Source of the DNA: a bacterium HR29 | GTDB taxonomy: Bacteria; Chloroflexota; Dehalococcoidia; Tepidiformales; Tepidiformaceae | Assembly: GCA_002898215.1 (NCBI GenBank) | Contig: BEIF01000001.1 | Span: 353,501-417,500 of the forward strand | Direction of reading: 5' to 3' | DNA length: 64,000 nt | Shown here: piece by piece, positions 61,101 through 64,000 of the stretch | Position numbering within the stretch: position 1 is the first letter of the stretch | How the letters are laid out: each line of letters opens with the position of its first letter | Notes under the pieces: generated by a model | Told to the model about the DNA's origin: nothing | What the model saw: only the letters and a program-made list of their open reading frames with translations | Databases searched by the model: none | Position numbers and translations under genes: made by a program

Positions 61101-61584
61101 CGAACTTGAACTTGGTGCGGTTCTCGGCGTTCAGGTCGGGGAAGCCCGCGTCGGCCCAGGCCTTCCACCCTGCGCGTACCATGGGGTACTTCAACCGGTA
61201 CGGACCGTAGATTCGCCGGGGCAGCGTGGCGCCGTTGTTGCAGCCGCGCGGGTTCCAGGCCACCGTGGCCTTGTTCCCGAGCTGGTCCATCACCCGCTGA
61301 CAGTCGTAGTTCTGCTCCGTTCGCAGCACCACGCCGTTCCGCACGAATGCCCGCAGACGGCAGTTATGGGTGCAGTTCGGGGCGCACACGAAGGTGAAGC
61401 TCGAGTCGTACCGGTATTGGTCGCGGTAGACCGCCTCCCAACCGCGGTTCGGGTACTCCGCGAGCGGGTTCTGCACTCCCTGGGCCGCTTCAAGGAAAGC
61501 GAAGCGCTGGCCGGCGTAGAAGGCCCCGACGCCCGCAGCGGTGCCACCAGCGAGCTTGAGGAAGGAACGGCGGCTGAGAGCCAT
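58150..61584 (-). CDS. Tat-exported molybdopterin alpha subunit, NxrA/type II DMSO-reductase family
   Basis: 1144 residues. Twin-arginine signal LSRRSFLKLAGG; N-terminal [4Fe-4S] motif CAPNCTHNC plus the cysteine in NPRGC; molybdenum-ligand aspartate region SNYTWHGDQAPGFPFVHG, as in NarG-type (Asp-ligated) enzymes. Length and many segments (DPNAHGKDI, GRKVFTGKTHMPTPTKV, DTGYQSTFRYGSHQSLTRDW) match my recollection of periplasmic nitrite oxidoreductase NxrA along its whole length. The first cluster ligand is Cys where NarG has His. The active site would face outside the membrane. Substrate (nitrite, nitrate, chlorate or other) cannot be read from sequence. Well-placed GGAAGGAG upstream of the ATG. 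Confidence 0.93.
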   Translation of the reverse strand: MALSRRSFLKLAGGTAAGVGAFYAGQRFAFLEAAQGVQNPLAEYPNRGWEAVYRDQYRYDSSFTFVCAPNCTHNCRLRAFVRNGVVLRTEQNYDCQRVMDQLGNKATVAWNPRGCNNGATLPRRIYGPYRLKYPMVRAGWKAWADAGFPDLNAENRTKFKFDSRGTDTFERISWDDAFRYIARGMIAIAKRYSGESGKRILLEEGYQPEMVEAMEGAGTRTFKLRGGMGLLGVTGKYGLYRASNMLALLDVYVRKVSPEEAKGGRNWSNYTWHGDQAPGFPFVHGLQTADVDFNEMRHARLHIQVGKNLIENKRADAHFFIELMERGGKIVVIAPEYSPPATKADYWIPCRPGLGDTAIFLAITRYLMERNLYDADFVKKFTDFPIIIRTDTLKRLDPRDVFPNYQPGLSPDGPSFTLQGLKKEQYEKLQDYVVFDARSNSLKAITRDDVGERLAAKGIDPKLEYQGKVTLLDGSVVEVITLWEAYKLHLRDYDLDTAAEISGAPKELIERLAQDIATIKPVAIHVGEGINHWFHATLHNRATYLPLMLTGNIGKPGAGCYTWAGNYKAALFQGTPETGPGFKGWVAEDPFHPNLDPNAHGKDIVAHAYTKDEEPAYWSHGDRALIVETPKAGRKVFTGKTHMPTPTKVTWTTNVNLINNAKWVYNVLFNVLPKIDLIITQDIEMTATCEYSDFILPANSWLEMKQYEVTASCSNPFLQIWKGGIEPMFDTKDDIEIIAGVAKALAEETGDQRFADYWKFALEGKSEVYIQRLLDSSGPTAGYRVEDIVAGKYGEPGTALMMFRTYPRVPFYEQVHDSLPFFTDTGRLNSYCDIPEAIEYGENFVVHREGPEATPYLPNVIVSSNPLIRPNDYGIPPTEMDPELRTVRNIKMPWSEVKKTRNPLWEQGFRFYFLTPKSRHTTHSSWAATDWTMLFSNDFSDPYRADNRLPGVGDYQLHMNPEDAKELGIADGDYVWVDANPVDRPYPGWKPDDPRYKVARAMFRVKYNPAYPRGVVMTKHGGFIATEKTVLAHETRPDRRAISADTGYQSTFRYGSHQSLTRDWSMPMHQTDTLFHKAKVAHAFIFGGEADNHAVNTVPKETLVRISKAEDGNWVWAKAGYRPGTENEAMRAYLAGRYVQVRGA

Positions 61585-61640
61585 CGACGGTCACTCCTTC
61601 CGTGTATGCGGTTCGTCCCCCGCGCTCCGGACCGTCGGAG

Positions 61641-61678
61641 GCCTACCGTTCCCCTGAGCGCTCCTGCGGAGCCTACCG
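61641..61678. promoter_or_regulatory. two GCCTACCG repeats 30 bp apart upstream of the molybdoenzyme operon
   Basis: GCCTACCG occurs at 61641-61648 and 61671-61678, three helical turns apart. The second copy overlaps TAGGCT on the minus strand (61675-61670), a possible -10 box that would give an approximately 78-nt leader before the alpha-subunit ATG. Possible activator or repressor sites; evidence is only the repeat and spacing. Confidence 0.35.
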
Positions 61679-62390
61679 ACGCCCCCTGGTCACGACGACG
61701 GCCGAACGGTCTATCGCCTTCCGGCCATTCGTCCGATTCGCTCCGAAGCCCCCGGGGACGGAGGCGCGGGCACGACCGGGGGCGAGCTCCCTGCCGCGAA
61801 CCGTATCGGGCTGCCGCCAGACGACCTCGGTGCGACCCCGGGGGCGGCGCCGAGCAGGCCGCGCACCCGGTCGCCGACGTGCTGGCGAAAAAGCTGGACT
61901 CCGTCACCGGGCACGGGGGGGGAACGGCGGCTGCGCTCACACTGACCAGGAAGGCCGCCGCTCGCATCCATGGCGGGCCGCACACGGATGGGGGACGAGC
62001 ATGCGGACGAATGTCGGCAGGGAGGTCGCCGACGCTGCTTCCCCCATCGCCCACCCCGGAGGTATCCGATTGGAAATCGTGGTCGCAGGCACGGTCCTGG
62101 CGCGGCCTTACCAACCCAACCAGGGAAGCGTCGGAAGGCGGTAGGACAGTGAGCCAGCCGAGGCGTTCGCCGACGACTTTCCTGGACGAATGACTGCAGG
62201 ACGCGGTCGCCTCCGCGCGGCCGGTCGGCACGTCTGTCGTCGTCGGGAAGACGGCCGGAGGGCGAGGATGGCGACGCGGCCTCCGGTGTCCGCCACAGGC
62301 CCACGCCGAAGCCCGACCGGCAGCGGTAGGCGGGGAGCAGCGCCCCCGCGGGGTTCGTACGGCTCGAAAGGGGACGAGGACTGCTGCCGG

Positions 62391-62498
62391 GCCGAACGGA
62401 TGCGCCAACCCGCCGACGCCGGCGGTCGTGAGCACCGTATCGCCCGCACGGGAGGGGGAGCGAGCCGAACGGAAGCGCCAACCCGCCGAGGCCAGCGG
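62391..62498. repeat. imperfect 35-bp direct repeat
   Basis: Copies at 62391-62425 and 62464-62498 differ at three positions and share the core GCGCCAACCCGCCGA. Start-to-start distance is 73 bp. No third full copy was found nearby. Seen directly in sequence; no function assigned. Confidence 0.7.
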
Positions 62499-62929
62499 AG
62501 GAGCGGTCGAGTCCGATCGCGGCTGTGGGCCGCTCGGGCCGCCACTGTCCTGAGCCCTGTTCCGCCGCGAACAGGATCGGCAAGGCGGACCGTTTCGCTC
62601 CCGGCCGCGTTCGTTCAGCGGCCCCGGTGGCAGAGCGGTCGAGGCTGCAGGAGGGACTGAACGGAGCCTGGCCAGACGCGGCGGGCTCGCCCGGCGCTCG
62701 GTGCCGCGTGGACGGCCATCCCGGCCGAGTTCGGGCTCGGGACGTGTCCGGTCGCCACCCGGCGGTCGGCGGCTCCCCGGCGTCGAGCCACGTGCCCGCC
62801 GCCTTCTGGCGGGACTCGGTCGGGTGGGCTGCGGGGCCAACGAATCCCGGGACGCCCACCTTCGACGAAGCGGAAGTCACCTTCCCCGGGTTCGGCCCGG
62901 CGGCTCCGGGAGCGGTTGGTGGGCGACGT

Positions 62930-64000
62930 TCACCGTGCCAAGGCCGCCTCGATGGCGTCGCGCCACGCCGGGTAGAGCGCAGCGAACGCCCGCACGAGTC
63001 CGAAGCAGCCAGCCAGCATCATGTCGCCGTGAGGAACGGCCTCGTAGCGGGGAAGTGAGGAGGCTCGCAGCATCCCCCGCCTTGGGCCGAGCACTACCGT
63101 GAAGGGTTCGGGCGTTCCCAGCCTGTCGAAAGAGATGGCGCCGTGCCCGTGGTCGGCGAAGACCTCCTCGTTCGCGAGTTGACCGGCCGCCAAACGTCGA
63201 ATGAGGCGTTCCAGCTTGGCAGCGTCGACCAGTCCGGTGTGGTGCTCGAACAAACCCGCCACCTGGCCGTCGAGGAGGGCGAACGCCAGGGTGTGGAAGT
63301 TCCCCACGTTCACCACAATTTTGGCTCCTGCTTCGGCCACGCGCGGGTCGTCGAGGCTTCCGAGCACGGCTGCGGGGGCCGTGTCCATCACCGCCAGCGG
63401 GAGCCTCGACGGGGCGAGCGCCGCCACGGCGCGCAGGCGCGTCATCGACTCCGGAATCTCGTCGCCCCGGAAGGCGAACCCGGCCAGTCCGAGCCCGGCC
63501 TGTAGCCGGGACCGCAAATAGTCGAACCGGAAGGCACGGTCGCTCACGCCTCTGGGCGCGTTGCCGTGGTCGAAGACCGCCACGGCGAGGGCATCGAACT
63601 CGGGGCGCACGCCGCCAGCGGCGAGGGCAGCGCAGATCTCCGGCAGCATGAGGTCGCGGAGCTCGACCCTTTCCACGTCCTCGCGCCGGCCGAGCGAAGC
63701 TGCCTCGTCGTCGCTCACGACCTCCAGGCCAAGGTCAGCCGCGACCTGCTCCAGGTCGTCGTTGAAGGTCCGCGCAGCATCCGGGGTCGCCCAGAGGGGG
63801 AGGCCGGCTTTCCGGTGTGCCTCGGCTGCCCACGCTGACGGTCCGCCTCCCATCGTGACCCCCGTGAGCAGGACCCCCTTCCCCGCGGCCGTGGCAGCCC
63901 GAATCCGGTCGGCGACGATGACGGTGGGGGACGGCAGCACGAGCTGGACGCAGTTCTCCGGCTCCCGCTCGGTGTCGAAGAGGAGGATGTCCTGCGTCCC
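62930..64000 (-). CDS. DUF1786-family protein, N-terminus cut by window edge
   Basis: 357 codons are visible and the frame runs out of the window. The first visible residues GTQDILLFDTEREPENCVQL continue into VLPSPTVIVADRI, matching the start of DUF1786 proteins (sometimes labelled pyruvate-formate-lyase-activating-like). GVTMGGGPSAWAA and KIVVNVGNFHTLAFALLDGQ resemble phosphate-binding turns of an ASKHA-like fold. I know no demonstrated function. An internal ATG/GTG near 63940 is not the start, because conserved sequence extends upstream. Confidence 0.82.
   Translation of the reverse strand, partial: GTQDILLFDTEREPENCVQLVLPSPTVIVADRIRAATAAGKGVLLTGVTMGGGPSAWAAEAHRKAGLPLWATPDAARTFNDDLEQVAADLGLEVVSDDEAASLGRREDVERVELRDLMLPEICAALAAGGVRPEFDALAVAVFDHGNAPRGVSDRAFRFDYLRSRLQAGLGLAGFAFRGDEIPESMTRLRAVAALAPSRLPLAVMDTAPAAVLGSLDDPRVAEAGAKIVVNVGNFHTLAFALLDGQVAGLFEHHTGLVDAAKLERLIRRLAAGQLANEEVFADHGHGAISFDRLGTPEPFTVVLGPRRGMLRASSLPRYEAVPHGDMMLAGCFGLVRAFAALYPAWRDAIEAALAR

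Larger units (their letters stand above)
61585..62929. other. 1.3-kb stretch without a convincing gene
   Basis: Several reading frames are open by virtue of high GC, but none has a recognisable protein, consistent start signal or family motif. It contains two imperfect 35-bp direct repeats, a 7-bp hairpin CCTGTTC/GAACAGG (62556-62575) and the presumed control region of the molybdoenzyme operon at its left end. It may be a decayed gene, a long regulatory region or an unrecognised RNA. Confidence 0.5.

Noticed and set aside
61366-62193. Plus-strand frame containing a plausible-looking peptide around 61855-61950
   Set aside because: It starts inside the alpha-subunit gene on the opposite strand, has no family similarity and degenerates on both sides.
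62620-62710. Possible tRNA-Ser remnant (GGTGGCAGAGCGGTCGAG looks like a D-arm)
   Set aside because: No matching acceptor stem, anticodon stem or T-arm could be paired; treated as coincidence.
61711-62880. Minus-strand frame of 389 codons in the gene-free stretch
   Set aside because: Composition is low in information (Arg/Pro/Ser/Gly-rich), with no recognisable domain, ribosome site or start context.
1-64000. CRISPR arrays, insertion sequences, prophage, integrated element
   Set aside because: No regularly spaced repeats, transposase, terminase or portal-like proteins were seen; the only recombinase is the Xer-type gene in a housekeeping operon.

Overview
The window is a GC-rich (roughly two-thirds G+C by eye), densely packed bacterial chromosome segment. 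Genes are often coupled by 4-bp ATGA/GTGA overlaps and GTG starts are common. I see no rRNA, tRNA, CRISPR array, insertion sequence or prophage. The core genes (topA, glmU, pheST, aspS, tig-clpP-clpX, gltX, rpoD), the lack of an outer-membrane gene set and the exported metalloenzyme cluster suggest a free-living Chloroflexota bacterium, perhaps Dehalococcoidia/Tepidiforma-like. That placement is inference from protein style, not a database result.

Left part (1-8.8 kb, minus strand): a seven-gene run glmU - CNNM/CorC-type membrane protein - dprA - topA - xerD-like recombinase - aroQ - M24 peptidase (cut by the window edge). Its promoter has a perfect TTGACA box. Next (8.8-21 kb) come pheS-pheT, a tiny four-cysteine protein, a WrbA-like flavoprotein overlapping a HAD-fold protein that lacks key catalytic residues, a THUMP-like methyltransferase, a MidA-peroxiredoxin-NifU-like operon, MarR/phosphatase, a stand-alone ModE-like DNA-binding domain and aspS.

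Middle (21-46 kb): a peptide-type ABC transporter without ATPase genes, tig-clpP-clpX, tlyA-nadK-recN, lspA-rluD-gltX, a zinc alcohol dehydrogenase converging on a peroxiredoxin with a strong hairpin between them, two secreted lipoproteins (LysM; M28 peptidase) and hyuA-hyuB.

Right part (46-64 kb): rpoD with a near-consensus promoter and about 200-nt leader, coupled to a double zinc-ribbon protein; an AcuC-type deacetylase behind a two-hairpin leader; a flippase-like membrane protein, an acetoacetate-decarboxylase-like protein, an NAD(P)HX epimerase, queF and an enoyl-CoA hydratase. The most notable locus is 53992-61584 (minus strand): a six-gene operon for a Tat-exported molybdenum enzyme resembling periplasmic nitrite oxidoreductase/nitrate reductase. 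It encodes an alpha subunit, an 89-aa protein, a four-cluster Fe-S beta subunit, a TorD-type chaperone, a membrane-anchored EbdC-like haem gamma subunit and a polytopic membrane protein. A 1.3-kb apparently gene-free stretch precedes it, then a DUF1786 protein cut by the right edge.

A recurrent promoter layout stands out: a TANNNT -10 box ends 5-8 nt before an ATG/GTG start, which predicts leaderless mRNAs for many genes here (aspS, tlyA, lspA, hyuA and others).
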